From the NCBI GenBank assembly GCA_900317215.1, contig ONFW01000176.1:1-10407 (forward strand): a stretch of 10,407 nucleotides of DNA, read 5' to 3'. The translations under genes were made by a program, and so were the position numbers. Under the pieces are notes generated by a model. That model was given only the letters and a program-made list of their open reading frames with translations, was not told where the DNA came from and made no database searches. Below are positions 1 to 7,956 of this stretch, one piece after another. Each line of letters begins with the position of its first letter. Within the stretch, counting starts at the first letter, position 1. Source of the DNA: an uncultured Eubacteriales bacterium (GTDB taxonomy: Bacteria > Bacillota > Clostridia > Oscillospirales > Acutalibacteraceae).

Positions 1-3000
1 AATGCCTATCAGGGCTTTTACAACTCAAGCAATACTGTCTCAAGCTTTGACTGGGACAAGGATGTTATCAAGTCCAAGGGCTGGCTCAGCAGACTTAACA
101 CGACCACAATGGAGTCTAACCTTGTTGAGCCTAATGACCCCTGGGGTAAGGGTCACCCTGAAGGCAGCTACCTCCAGAACGGACCGCAGGGTGTATTTGC
201 TGATGTCGGCAACGGCTGGTACATGGGTGAATATTTCCCAAGCAAAGATTATGTTCCGTGGTTTAACGTAATGTTTGCTCAGCAGGGCTCTGTGCTTAAA
301 GGCACAGAAGGACCGAGCAACATCTACAACTCACAGGTCAATGAGATGCTTCACCTCTGGTATCTTGACCCCGCTGACAAGAATATCTACTTCGAGTTTG
401 TCGGCGATCAGAAGACCGAAAAGGGCGAAGGCTATTCTTATGAGCAGCCCGGAAAGAGGTATTTCACAAAATACTATGAGGGCGCAAAATGGGATGGCAA
501 AAAGGGTCTTGAGGATACGGTCGTTGTATATGTAAAGAATCAGAAGACAACTATCCACCTCAGGATCAAGGATGTTGACGATACAAATGTCGTTACATCT
601 CTTCAGCCGGCTCTCCGCCCGAAAATCAAGTTGGTTGAAAGTACTGACTCAACTACTCCCATTTCGGGCACCAGCTATATAGGAGACTCATCAAAAAGAA
701 CAAGCAATATTGAAATGCAGTATGAAGGTTGTGGCTGGTGGGTCGCAAATGTTGAGACAAACAGATCCTTCAACATCACCTTCCAGTATAGCGGAGGAGA
801 ACATAAGGCATGGGCAATTGATGCAAACTCGGTGAGCAACGAGTTCTGGTTTGTTGAAAACAACGGTCTTAATCCTCACATGACAGAGGATTCAGCTCTC
901 CGTGATCTCGATGTTCTCCCCGGCTCGTATGTTACTGTTCACGCAAAAACCTCCGAATATAACACAAAGCCCAATCCGTATCTTATTTACGCAAATCCCG
1001 GTATTGAATCAACTCCTTACAGACAACAATTACTTGATGCGTGCAATAATTCCACTCAGCTTGTTAAATCAAGGTACAAAACCGCAAGCTACAATAATGT
1101 AGTGTCTGTCAGGAATTCAGCCTATGTTATGCTTAAAAATAAGGACTTCATTAGGAATCAGCCCGGTCCTACGGATGATCTGAGAATGAATCAGGCGGAT
1201 GCTTTATATAAGGCGAAGTTTGACGAACTGAAAGCTGCGATCGAAGCACTTGAAAACGTTGAAACGCAGTATGAGGATCTAAAAAATCTTATTCCCTTGG
1301 TAAATCAGGGCAAGTATGCGGAGACACAGCAGCAAAACAACGGCGAATACGATTCTGCTGCCTTTGAAGCCTTTAAGGGTACAGCCGAAAATCCCTCAAA
1401 TTATATGAAGGCACAGGCTGCTCAGAACGATCCTAAGTCGGTTACACTTGATGAGGTCGCTGAACTTGAAATTGGTCTTGGTAACGATCTTGCTACCCTC
1501 AGAGCTGCAAGGCTTGACAGACAGACGCTCTCAGCAAGGGTACAGAAGCTCAAAAAGTATGAAAAGCTGCACGGCGCTTATGAGGAGGCATATCAGAACG
1601 CCTTCAACGAGGCCATTGCAAACGCAAGGACTGCCCTTGGCGTGAAATATACGTCACAGGGAGCACTTGACACTGCTCTTGAGGCACTCAATAAAGCAAA
1701 GTCAGATCTTGATGAGCATGCTATCTCAGTTCTCAACTTTGACAGGCTTAATGCACTCAAGGCTGAGGCAAACACCTATCTCAATCAGGCCGAAAAGAAA
1801 AACTGCACAGACGAAACCTATAACGCACTTGAAACTGCAATGAATAAGGCGACTGATGATGCTCCTTCAAAGACAAAGCAGTCTGATGTTGATGCTATTG
1901 CAGATGAGCTTGAAGCAGCAATAAACGGCTTTACGGTCATGAAGCCTGTTTCGAGCATGGACGAGCTCAAGAAGAACGGTCAGCTCAGATTCTGGGTTAT
2001 CAACAAGTGCAGCGATCCCGATGTTGGTTTCAATATCGAAATGATACAGTCGGGCAGTGATACCGGCACAAAGAAGGACTTCAGCAGCATGGGAAGCTGG
2101 GTGCCTGTAAACGGTGATCGCTATCGTTATGAGGATATTGCGCTTGCAACAACTCAGAGAGTAATTGTTTCTACTACCAAGGCTGGTGTCGCTTTTGGCG
2201 ATCCGTTTGAGGTAAATCTGGAAACAGTTGAGAATTATAACGTATGTGTTGTTATTGATGAAGACGCCAAAATGTCAAGATCACAGCTTGTCACAGTTTA
2301 CGGTGACTTTGACGGAGATGAGGTCAAGGGCAAGATCGGCGGCGTTACAAACGCATCTTCTTATGAATCTCCTTATTACGTCTTCCGTTATGTTGTAACG
2401 GATGAAAACAAAGAGGATCAGTTCAATGTAGTGAATAAATTCAATTCACTTGATGCAGAGGTCCCCGGAATAAACGATTTCTACAACGCCGGTGCAGTAG
2501 CGGCTCCCGGAGAATACATCATTCTTCACACTCTTACTGAAGCAGCAGACGGAACCCGCAAGACAACTGCAAAGCTTATAGGTGTAGAGTCAGTATATCC
2601 GAAGTTCTCGGCAGAATATTTACCGCCTGAGGAGCCTTCGGAGGGTCCCACCGTAGCAAGAGACGGTGACATCCAGCTTGGCGAGATGATCGAAACAGAC
2701 GGCGACTATATATGGTTTACCGATAATCCCAATGTGGACGGCGGGGCATGGTACTCAAGCTCTACTCATATTTATGCATACTTCTGGACCGGCAGCACAA
2801 AATATTCAGGCAACTGGCCCGGAGCTGATATGGGTTCGCCCACTCAAAACTCTTCAGGAGAAAATGTATTCAAGATCAAAGTTCCTGAAGGCGCTCAAAA
2901 TGTTATTTTTACAAATAATGCAGGCAAGCAGACACACGATATAACGGTTCAGAGAGGACAGGGCTATTACAAGACTAATTGGTCTGATGGAAAAATGAAT

Positions 3001-6000
3001 GTTGCACTGTGGCCGGAGGCTCCGACAACTGCAAAACCGGCGTCAAATTATGGACCCTATGAATCCAATTATATCTATCTCAAGCTCACCAGAAATGATT
3101 TCAATAACCTCCATGTTTACATGTGGGGAGGCACAAGCAACGGTGCTCCCTTCCCGGGTTATTATATGGAATACTCGCATATGGACGGCGGAAAACCGGT
3201 ATATAAAGTAACACCTCCCAAGGGTGCAGATCAGCTCCTGTTTAACAACGGAAATGGTGATCTTCAGACAGTAGATATTGATCTTGTTGTCGGACATCAT
3301 TATGAGCTTGGCGGCGGCGGAGGAAAATCGGTTGAGGTCAAGGATCTCGATGCCACTGTTGTAGTGGATACTGATATCTCCGGCGGCGGCGGAACCTACG
3401 ATGCACCCGGCTATAATGAAGCAGACCTCACCGGCCTTGGCGGAGAACTTAAAATGGCTTATGTCGGCGGCAATAAGGTAAGGATAGTAAATGCGTCCTA
3501 CAAGGAACTGTTTGGTGAAGGCGGAAAGAAGAACCACCATAACCAAAATATTGGAGACGGTAATCCGTTTGGCGGTACTACGAACAACAATGATTCCGAC
3601 GGACGTCTCGGATATGCAAAGCTCACTCCGTACTATGACTGGTTTGAGTTCAAGATCCCGGTTTCAGAACAATCCTCTTATGACTTTGCTATCAAGGGTC
3701 TTAGCTCACAGGCAGGCAAACAGAATGTTCAGACAAAGATAGTTGAAAAAGCAAGAGGAAATGTATGGGTCGAGATGCTCTCCTCCAATAACAGCGGCGG
3801 CGGTCATTTCCAGAACTATAACATTTATACATTTGATCCCGAGCAGGAGCAGATAGGCGACACTCTGAGTGTTTACTTCAGACTTCCCTATGTTGATACT
3901 GCTAAACACCCTGATTATGTAAGATGGAGAAATCCTCAGATCTATGTTTCCGGTCCCTTTGCTGATACCCTCACGGATTACAGCGCAAACTTTGATGGCA
4001 CACTTTCCCGTGCGCAGAATATCAATATCTATGTAAAGAAGGGTATACTCAAGAATAACCCCTTCCTTAAGTTCACTGTATATGGTCCTGACAGTGATGA
4101 TCCTACCAAAGAGAAATATTACGAATTCAATACCTGTTTCCAGGGCGGTGACTATGTTCTCTTTGACCCGTCGCTTAATAATAATTTCGGCGGCTGGGAG
4201 GAATTTGTATCCGATCAGGAAAGATTGAAGAGAGCAGTAAACCTCCTCAGATCCTCATACTACGGCTGCAAGATAGTCTCTCAGTATGATAGTGAGGGTA
4301 TTCAGGTGTCAGATGCATTCTTCACCTATTCACAGGGTCTTAAGGCACTCTATACAGGCAATGGAAACGAAAGTGCTGCATTCTGTAAGACTGTCACAAC
4401 TAATGGCTGTACCTACTACGTTACAAAGAACTATGATGATGCTGACGATAACTGGTGCTACAACACTGCATACAGCATAAATGCATATGTTAAGGCTGCA
4501 AGGAATCTTTATTCTGTAATGAATGAGAGCAAGCAGTATATTGCGAAACCTCTGACAAGCTCTGACAACTCATTCCATGGCAATTCGGGCGGTACTTATC
4601 CCGAATATAAGTCAAGAACTGTCAAAAACAGAAAATATTCCGCTTCCTCGATCAGCACAATTAGAAGAAAGCTTTCCGACGGTGAGAAGGTATTTGCCGC
4701 CAACAGCACGGCTGAATCAATGAACAACGCTGCAAATGCAATCAAGAGCGCAATTTCAGGACGTGAGATCGACAGTGAAGGTTCAATTGCAATGGTATTC
4801 TATGATTGCCAGGACAAGGTTGAGAATGGCTCAACGTTCCAGGTCAAGTTTACTACCGAGGAAGGCTCTATGAGCTACATCAACAAGGATGTTACAGAGT
4901 TCAACCCCGAAAGATACCCGATCATCTTCCTCACAACGGAAGACACAAATGGTAATAATAAGATCTATAATGTTCAGTTTGTTGAAACAGATCTAAACGG
5001 TAATATTACAGAGCACAAGTCATATCCGTCTATGGAAATGGACGATGCATGGGTCTACATTGACCAGTTGGGCAACGGAAAGTGGAGCAAAAACTCGGCG
5101 TCAGATTACCGTGAGATCAATGCCGATATATTCCAGATGTCTGATGGATCAGATAAGCAGGAATACAAGATGATTGCATCAAAGGTAGTCGGGTCTACAT
5201 ATCAGCCGATGACGCTGCTCTTTACAAAGGATGCGGAAGTAATTCCTGCTTCAGGTGTAACGGAATTTACAACGTATACGATCAAGGCAGGCTCGTATTA
5301 CATCGATGACAGCAATGTGGACAGTGTTGCTACAGGTGGCGTTGTAAATCTGTATACGTCCAAGGCAAAGTCGTTCTTTACGAATGTTGAAAATATCGGC
5401 TATTATTACGTAACCGCAACAGGCCTTGACGGAAAAGAGATCCAGGGTAAGGATCTTAACGGTAATGAGGTGAAGAAGGTATCAAACGGTGATGATTGGC
5501 GCGTCAATGATGACTTCAAAACAGGCGCATCCTCGCAAAGCGGTTATGTGAACTTTGCGGCAAGTGAAGGCAGCTTTACAAAGTATCCCTCGCGTTACGC
5601 ATATGAATCTGACAAGGGCATTTTCTTCAGATGGGAATCAACGTCTCCGCTGTATCTCTCGTCTACAGTCAAGCTTGTCGGTTCTGAGTTCAAGTTTGCG
5701 AATATGGGTGTACTTGACGGTACCCAGACAAGAACACCGCACTTCTATCTCATTTCAAATGATGTTTCACAGAACTCCATGTATGTAGAGTTCAGGACAG
5801 ACTTCTATGTCAAGTATATTGATGATAAGGGCTATAAGCGCCAGTTCGCTATCCGTGAAGGCAAGTATGAGATCAGAAAGCCGAAGGACGATGAGGACAG
5901 AAGCTACATTGCTGATCTGTTTGATTATGAATATTGGAAGGTCATGGAGAATATCACATTCATCGGCAGAGGCACCTTCAATGATGAAGGCTCCGGCTCC

Positions 6001-6036
6001 ACCGGTGAGCTTGTAGACGGAACCTACAGCAACTGA
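1..6036 (+). CDS. Giant modular starch-binding (CBM26/FIVAR) extracellular-type protein, 5' partial
   Basis: The frame is open from base 1 to a TGA at 6034-6036 and encodes at least 2011 residues; the ATG at 109 is only an internal methionine, since the 36 codons before it read in frame in the same style. By residue of this fragment: beta-rich modules 1-330; about four FIVAR-like helical modules 341-644; a beta-rich stretch 655-880; two CBM26-type starch-binding modules about 899-993 and 1021-1106, the first with NWPGADM and VIFTNN, the second with FPGYYM and LLFNNGNG followed by QTVDIDL; Gly-rich linkers 1105-1131; another beta-rich block 1149-1400; a helical FIVAR-like block 1406-1587; and an unassigned C-terminal region 1588-2011. 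No glycosidase catalytic domain is evident. By family knowledge, CBM26 binds alpha-glucans and FIVAR modules are surface-protein spacers, so I infer a secreted or surface starch-binding protein. The C-terminus shows no LPXTG, dockerin or membrane helix. A catalytic or anchoring domain could lie upstream of the window. The coding call is near certain; the role is moderate. Confidence 0.9.
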   Translation, partial: NAYQGFYNSSNTVSSFDWDKDVIKSKGWLSRLNTTTMESNLVEPNDPWGKGHPEGSYLQNGPQGVFADVGNGWYMGEYFPSKDYVPWFNVMFAQQGSVLKGTEGPSNIYNSQVNEMLHLWYLDPADKNIYFEFVGDQKTEKGEGYSYEQPGKRYFTKYYEGAKWDGKKGLEDTVVVYVKNQKTTIHLRIKDVDDTNVVTSLQPALRPKIKLVESTDSTTPISGTSYIGDSSKRTSNIEMQYEGCGWWVANVETNRSFNITFQYSGGEHKAWAIDANSVSNEFWFVENNGLNPHMTEDSALRDLDVLPGSYVTVHAKTSEYNTKPNPYLIYANPGIESTPYRQQLLDACNNSTQLVKSRYKTASYNNVVSVRNSAYVMLKNKDFIRNQPGPTDDLRMNQADALYKAKFDELKAAIEALENVETQYEDLKNLIPLVNQGKYAETQQQNNGEYDSAAFEAFKGTAENPSNYMKAQAAQNDPKSVTLDEVAELEIGLGNDLATLRAARLDRQTLSARVQKLKKYEKLHGAYEEAYQNAFNEAIANARTALGVKYTSQGALDTALEALNKAKSDLDEHAISVLNFDRLNALKAEANTYLNQAEKKNCTDETYNALETAMNKATDDAPSKTKQSDVDAIADELEAAINGFTVMKPVSSMDELKKNGQLRFWVINKCSDPDVGFNIEMIQSGSDTGTKKDFSSMGSWVPVNGDRYRYEDIALATTQRVIVSTTKAGVAFGDPFEVNLETVENYNVCVVIDEDAKMSRSQLVTVYGDFDGDEVKGKIGGVTNASSYESPYYVFRYVVTDENKEDQFNVVNKFNSLDAEVPGINDFYNAGAVAAPGEYIILHTLTEAADGTRKTTAKLIGVESVYPKFSAEYLPPEEPSEGPTVARDGDIQLGEMIETDGDYIWFTDNPNVDGGAWYSSSTHIYAYFWTGSTKYSGNWPGADMGSPTQNSSGENVFKIKVPEGAQNVIFTNNAGKQTHDITVQRGQGYYKTNWSDGKMNVALWPEAPTTAKPASNYGPYESNYIYLKLTRNDFNNLHVYMWGGTSNGAPFPGYYMEYSHMDGGKPVYKVTPPKGADQLLFNNGNGDLQTVDIDLVVGHHYELGGGGGKSVEVKDLDATVVVDTDISGGGGTYDAPGYNEADLTGLGGELKMAYVGGNKVRIVNASYKELFGEGGKKNHHNQNIGDGNPFGGTTNNNDSDGRLGYAKLTPYYDWFEFKIPVSEQSSYDFAIKGLSSQAGKQNVQTKIVEKARGNVWVEMLSSNNSGGGHFQNYNIYTFDPEQEQIGDTLSVYFRLPYVDTAKHPDYVRWRNPQIYVSGPFADTLTDYSANFDGTLSRAQNINIYVKKGILKNNPFLKFTVYGPDSDDPTKEKYYEFNTCFQGGDYVLFDPSLNNNFGGWEEFVSDQERLKRAVNLLRSSYYGCKIVSQYDSEGIQVSDAFFTYSQGLKALYTGNGNESAAFCKTVTTNGCTYYVTKNYDDADDNWCYNTAYSINAYVKAARNLYSVMNESKQYIAKPLTSSDNSFHGNSGGTYPEYKSRTVKNRKYSASSISTIRRKLSDGEKVFAANSTAESMNNAANAIKSAISGREIDSEGSIAMVFYDCQDKVENGSTFQVKFTTEEGSMSYINKDVTEFNPERYPIIFLTTEDTNGNNKIYNVQFVETDLNGNITEHKSYPSMEMDDAWVYIDQLGNGKWSKNSASDYREINADIFQMSDGSDKQEYKMIASKVVGSTYQPMTLLFTKDAEVIPASGVTEFTTYTIKAGSYYIDDSNVDSVATGGVVNLYTSKAKSFFTNVENIGYYYVTATGLDGKEIQGKDLNGNEVKKVSNGDDWRVNDDFKTGASSQSGYVNFAASEGSFTKYPSRYAYESDKGIFFRWESTSPLYLSSTVKLVGSEFKFANMGVLDGTQTRTPHFYLISNDVSQNSMYVEFRTDFYVKYIDDKGYKRQFAIREGKYEIRKPKDDEDRSYIADLFDYEYWKVMENITFIGRGTFNDEGSGSTGELVDGTYSN
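1021..1932 (+). other. Array of about four FIVAR-like three-helix modules within the giant protein
   Basis: Residues 341-644 of the fragment read as degenerate alpha-helical repeats of about 65-85 residues. Each follows the FIVAR pattern: a first helix beginning with leucines, a middle helix after a Y-x-x-S or similar turn, and a last helix of the type L-x-x-A-I-x-x-L. Module ends are visible as FDELKAAIEALEN (about 407-419), LGNDLATLRA (about 493-502), LDTALEALNKAKSDL (about 556-570) and ADELEAAINGF (about 634-644). The family is known mainly as spacer or ligand-binding modules in Gram-positive surface proteins. The last two modules are the clearest; the first two are more divergent. Here they separate the N-terminal beta-rich modules from the starch-binding pair. 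Confidence 0.65.
2695..3318 (+). other. Tandem CBM26-type starch-binding modules within the giant protein
   Basis: Two related beta-sandwich modules of about 90 residues lie at fragment residues 899-993 and 1021-1106. Each has an N-terminal aromatic strand (IYAYFWTG; LHVYMWGG), a Pro-Gly-x-x-Met turn (WPGADM; FPGYYM), an ordered pair of strands ending in a F-x-N-N motif (VIFTNN; LLFNNGNG) and a Q-T-x-D-I strand (QTHDI; QTVDI). This order is typical of the CBM26-type starch-binding family, in which aromatic side chains stack on malto-oligosaccharides. The second copy is followed by GGGGG and then a GGGG linker. I rank the family assignment as good and the starch ligand as likely but not proven. 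Confidence 0.8.
4216..4761 (+). other. Second FIVAR-like helical block with a cysteine-containing insert, within the giant protein
   Basis: Fragment residues 1406-1587 return to helical, Ala/Leu/Ser-rich sequence. A first helix (RLKRAVNLLRSSYYG) and a last helix (AYVKAARNLYSVM) look like the ends of one FIVAR-like module, but they are separated by an insert carrying Cys 1462, 1470 and 1486, with Cys 1423 nearby. A second unit runs from about residue 1543 and ends ESMNNAANAIKSAISG, which is the usual last helix. The assignment is by pattern only and is weaker than for the array at 1021-1932. Confidence 0.45.
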
Positions 6037-6066
6037 TATTCAATAGCAGATTTATTGCTTAACCCG

Positions 6067-6110
6067 AAAAAGGGGTTGTTGCGTTAAAGCGCAGCAGCCC
6101 CTTTTTAATA
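6067..6110 (+). terminator. Rho-independent terminator of the giant gene
   Basis: The arm at 6067-6083 pairs with 6090-6106 over 17 base pairs, including two G-U pairs, around a six-base loop TTAAAG. The 3' arm ends in five T residues. It starts 30 bases after the stop codon of the giant gene. The A-run opening the 5' arm means it could also act on - strand transcripts that read past the neighbouring hairpin. Confidence 0.9.
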
Positions 6111-6114
6111 CATT

Positions 6115-6147
6115 AAAAAACGGGCGTGATGTTGAACATCACGCCCT
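6115..6147 (-). terminator. Rho-independent terminator of the sulP-type/pncB/pncA unit
   Basis: A perfect 11-base-pair stem pairs 6122-6132 with 6136-6146 around a three-base loop. Read on the - strand it is followed by a G and then six T residues (A-run at 6115-6120 on the + strand). It begins 19 bases after the pncA stop codon, the expected place for the end of that transcript. Confidence 0.92.
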
Positions 6148-6165
6148 TAGTTATATCAATAATAA

Positions 6166-6684
6166 TCAGGTGCATTGGCACGAGGCAAGCACAGCCATTG
6201 CAGCATCGTGCAGAGCTGGAGTAACACCGGCACAGCAGTCAGGATCAACAGTCACGGTGCTTTCAGGGAAAAATGCTTTAAGAAGCAGTGCGTTTGAAAT
6301 GACGCATATATCTGTACATAGACCGATAAGCTCAATGCTAAGTTCTTCTCCGTCAGCAAGCTTCTCAAGCAAAAAGGGAAGCTCCTTTGAGCCGAAGGTG
6401 TTTTTCTCAATGACATAATGATCCTTGCCCTCAATTGCCGCAGCGATCTGAGGGGAGAGCCTCCAACCCTCTGTGTTCTTTATACAGTGCGGTACAGGAA
6501 GCTTTTTGCCTTCAGCAGAATCGAGATAGTTCTCAAAATGGGTATCGAGGGTTGCAATGATCGTTCCCTCAAAAGAGCTAATTTTATCTACGGTTTTAGG
6601 TAAGATATCGACAGCCTCTTTTGTTCCGAGAGCGCCGTCAATAAAATCCTTTTGCATATCAACTACAATAAGAAACCTTTTCAT
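6166..6684 (-). CDS. pncA: Nicotinamidase, isochorismatase-like cysteine hydrolase
   Basis: This 172-residue cytoplasmic enzyme is predicted to hydrolyse nicotinamide to nicotinate and ammonia. The isochorismatase-like fold is covered end to end. The catalytic triad is visible as Asp9 (VVDMQKDF), Lys94 (IEKNTFGS) and Cys127 (GLCTDICV). The metal site reads Asp47-x-His49 with His66 (VPHC), and Glu58 is the likely fourth ligand, as in the pneumococcal-type nicotinamidase, rather than the third His of the mycobacterial enzyme. The start is the ATG at 6684, because AGGAGG at 6691-6696 lies six bases before it; an in-frame TTG at 6705 would add seven residues but would place this site inside the gene. 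It lies 17 bases after pncB, which uses its product, and this adjacency strongly supports nicotinamidase over other isochorismatase-family hydrolases. Confidence 0.9.
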   Translation of the reverse strand: MKRFLIVVDMQKDFIDGALGTKEAVDILPKTVDKISSFEGTIIATLDTHFENYLDSAEGKKLPVPHCIKNTEGWRLSPQIAAAIEGKDHYVIEKNTFGSKELPFLLEKLADGEELSIELIGLCTDICVISNALLLKAFFPESTVTVDPDCCAGVTPALHDAAMAVLASCQCT

Positions 6685-6690
6685 GATCTT

Positions 6691-6696
6691 CCTCCT
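6691..6696 (-). promoter_or_regulatory. Ribosome binding site that sets the pncA start
   Basis: A full AGGAGG lies six bases upstream of the ATG at 6684, in the 17-base gap after the pncB stop codon. It decides against the upstream in-frame TTG at 6705. Confidence 0.9.
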
Positions 6697-6701
6697 GTTG
6701 T

Positions 6702-7910
6702 TCAATAGTCGCAGCTCTGCTCAACACGTTTAAGACGGAAGGCCACAGAGCGTTTAAGATAATCAAGATATTCCATATCCCTGCACATAGCCTTTTCCGG
6801 GGTATCGGATAGCTTGGCAACCGGTCTTCCGTTAACGTACTGAAGCTTGATAACAATGTTCAGCGCCGGAACAAAGGTGTCGTTTGTACAGAAGGTTCCG
6901 ATACCAAATGATACCTTTGTTTTGTCTTTAAAATAATCAAACAGCTTTTGAGCCTTGTCGAAATCGAGACTGTCAGAAAAAAGTAATAGCTTGGTCATGG
7001 GGTCGATCCCGTATTTTTTATAGTGGGAGATAAGCTTTTCTCCCCATTCATAGGGATCTCCGCTGTCATGACGGACGCCGCTGTAGTTGTTTACCATTGA
7101 GCGGTTGAAATCAAGCAGGAAAAGGTCAGTAGTAACGGTATCCGTCAGCGCAGTTCCGTTATCACCCTTATACTCATCGTACCAATCGTTCATTGCGTGC
7201 TGATTAGTAAAGGCAAGCGGTATACTGTCTATTCCCTGATACATCTGTACAAATTCGTGAGCATAAGTTCCGATCGGAGTAAGCCCGTATTTCTTTGCAA
7301 GATATACGTTTGATGTTCCGACACAGTTATTTGTTTCAAAAGCGAGTCGTCTGACAACCGTATCTTCCCATTCCCTTGACAGTCTTCTTCGACAGCCGAA
7401 TTCTGCGAATTTAAAGCTGTATCTGCCGGATTTGAATTCGCTGATCTTTTTATCCAGCCTTTCCTCCGCAGAGGCCTTAAGCTCGTCATAATTGTAGTTC
7501 AGTCTGAAATACACCTCGTTCACTATCTCCAGCAGATATATCTCAAACTGCATTGCGGAGAAAAGCGGGCCTTTTATCATTATTTCAAGCTCACCTTCGT
7601 CAGTCCTTGAAATATAAACATATTCTCTTATAGGTCTCCAAAGCCTTAGAAATTCAACATAGTCGTTTTTGATAAACCGGATCGAGCGGAGATAATTCAG
7701 CTCCTCTTTGGTGAATCTGAGGCTGCACAGGTGATCGACCTGCTCGTTGATCTCTTGGACGACCTCCTCAGAAAATGTCACATCCTTATTGCGGCATTTA
7801 AAATAATATTCGCCGCAAAGGTCTGTATGTTTGTGAAAGATCACCTGATCCATGTTGAATTTGTACAGGTCAGTATCCAACAGCGATATAACTATCGGCT
7901 CCAATTTCAT
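6702..7910 (-). CDS. pncB: Nicotinate phosphoribosyltransferase
   Basis: This 402-residue enzyme is predicted to join nicotinate to phosphoribosyl pyrophosphate, with ATP hydrolysis, giving nicotinate mononucleotide for NAD synthesis. The length equals the usual 400 or so residues of the proteobacterial-type PncB. The opening LLDTDLYKFNMDQVIF and the region with SGRYSFKFAEFGCRRRLS (about 161-178) are typical. GTYAHEF places His218 where the phosphorylated catalytic histidine sits in the Salmonella enzyme. VRHDSGDPYEWG (279-290) is the phosphoribosyl-pyrophosphate-binding signature and LLFSDSLD (309-316) follows as expected. The ATG at 7910 has AGAAGGG ten bases upstream (7921-7927). It lies 46 bases after the SulP gene and 17 before pncA, so the three are probably one transcript. 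No truncation or missing key residue is seen. Confidence 0.95.
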   Translation of the reverse strand: MKLEPIVISLLDTDLYKFNMDQVIFHKHTDLCGEYYFKCRNKDVTFSEEVVQEINEQVDHLCSLRFTKEELNYLRSIRFIKNDYVEFLRLWRPIREYVYISRTDEGELEIMIKGPLFSAMQFEIYLLEIVNEVYFRLNYNYDELKASAEERLDKKISEFKSGRYSFKFAEFGCRRRLSREWEDTVVRRLAFETNNCVGTSNVYLAKKYGLTPIGTYAHEFVQMYQGIDSIPLAFTNQHAMNDWYDEYKGDNGTALTDTVTTDLFLLDFNRSMVNNYSGVRHDSGDPYEWGEKLISHYKKYGIDPMTKLLLFSDSLDFDKAQKLFDYFKDKTKVSFGIGTFCTNDTFVPALNIVIKLQYVNGRPVAKLSDTPEKAMCRDMEYLDYLKRSVAFRLKRVEQSCDY

Positions 7911-7956
7911 TTAATATCAACCCTTCTGTTTTTCTTATCAGTAAGCAATTGAAAAC

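Noticed and set aside
109..111. ATG at 109 as the true start of the giant protein
   Set aside because: The same frame is open and protein-like back to base 1 and there is no ribosome binding site before 109; the gene starts upstream of the window.
3304..3393. Glycine-rich GGC/GGA runs as a DNA repeat or recombination site
   Set aside because: They are in frame and encode short Gly-rich linkers between protein modules; there is no repeat beyond those codons.
3043..3546. Open frame of 167 residues on the - strand inside the giant gene
   Set aside because: It lies antisense to the CBM26 region, which has clear protein-family motifs; no ribosome binding site or recognisable domain, and low-quality composition.
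6685..6705. TTG at 6705 as the pncA start
   Set aside because: It overlaps the pncB stop region and would put the perfect AGGAGG inside the coding sequence; the ATG at 6684 has ideal spacing.
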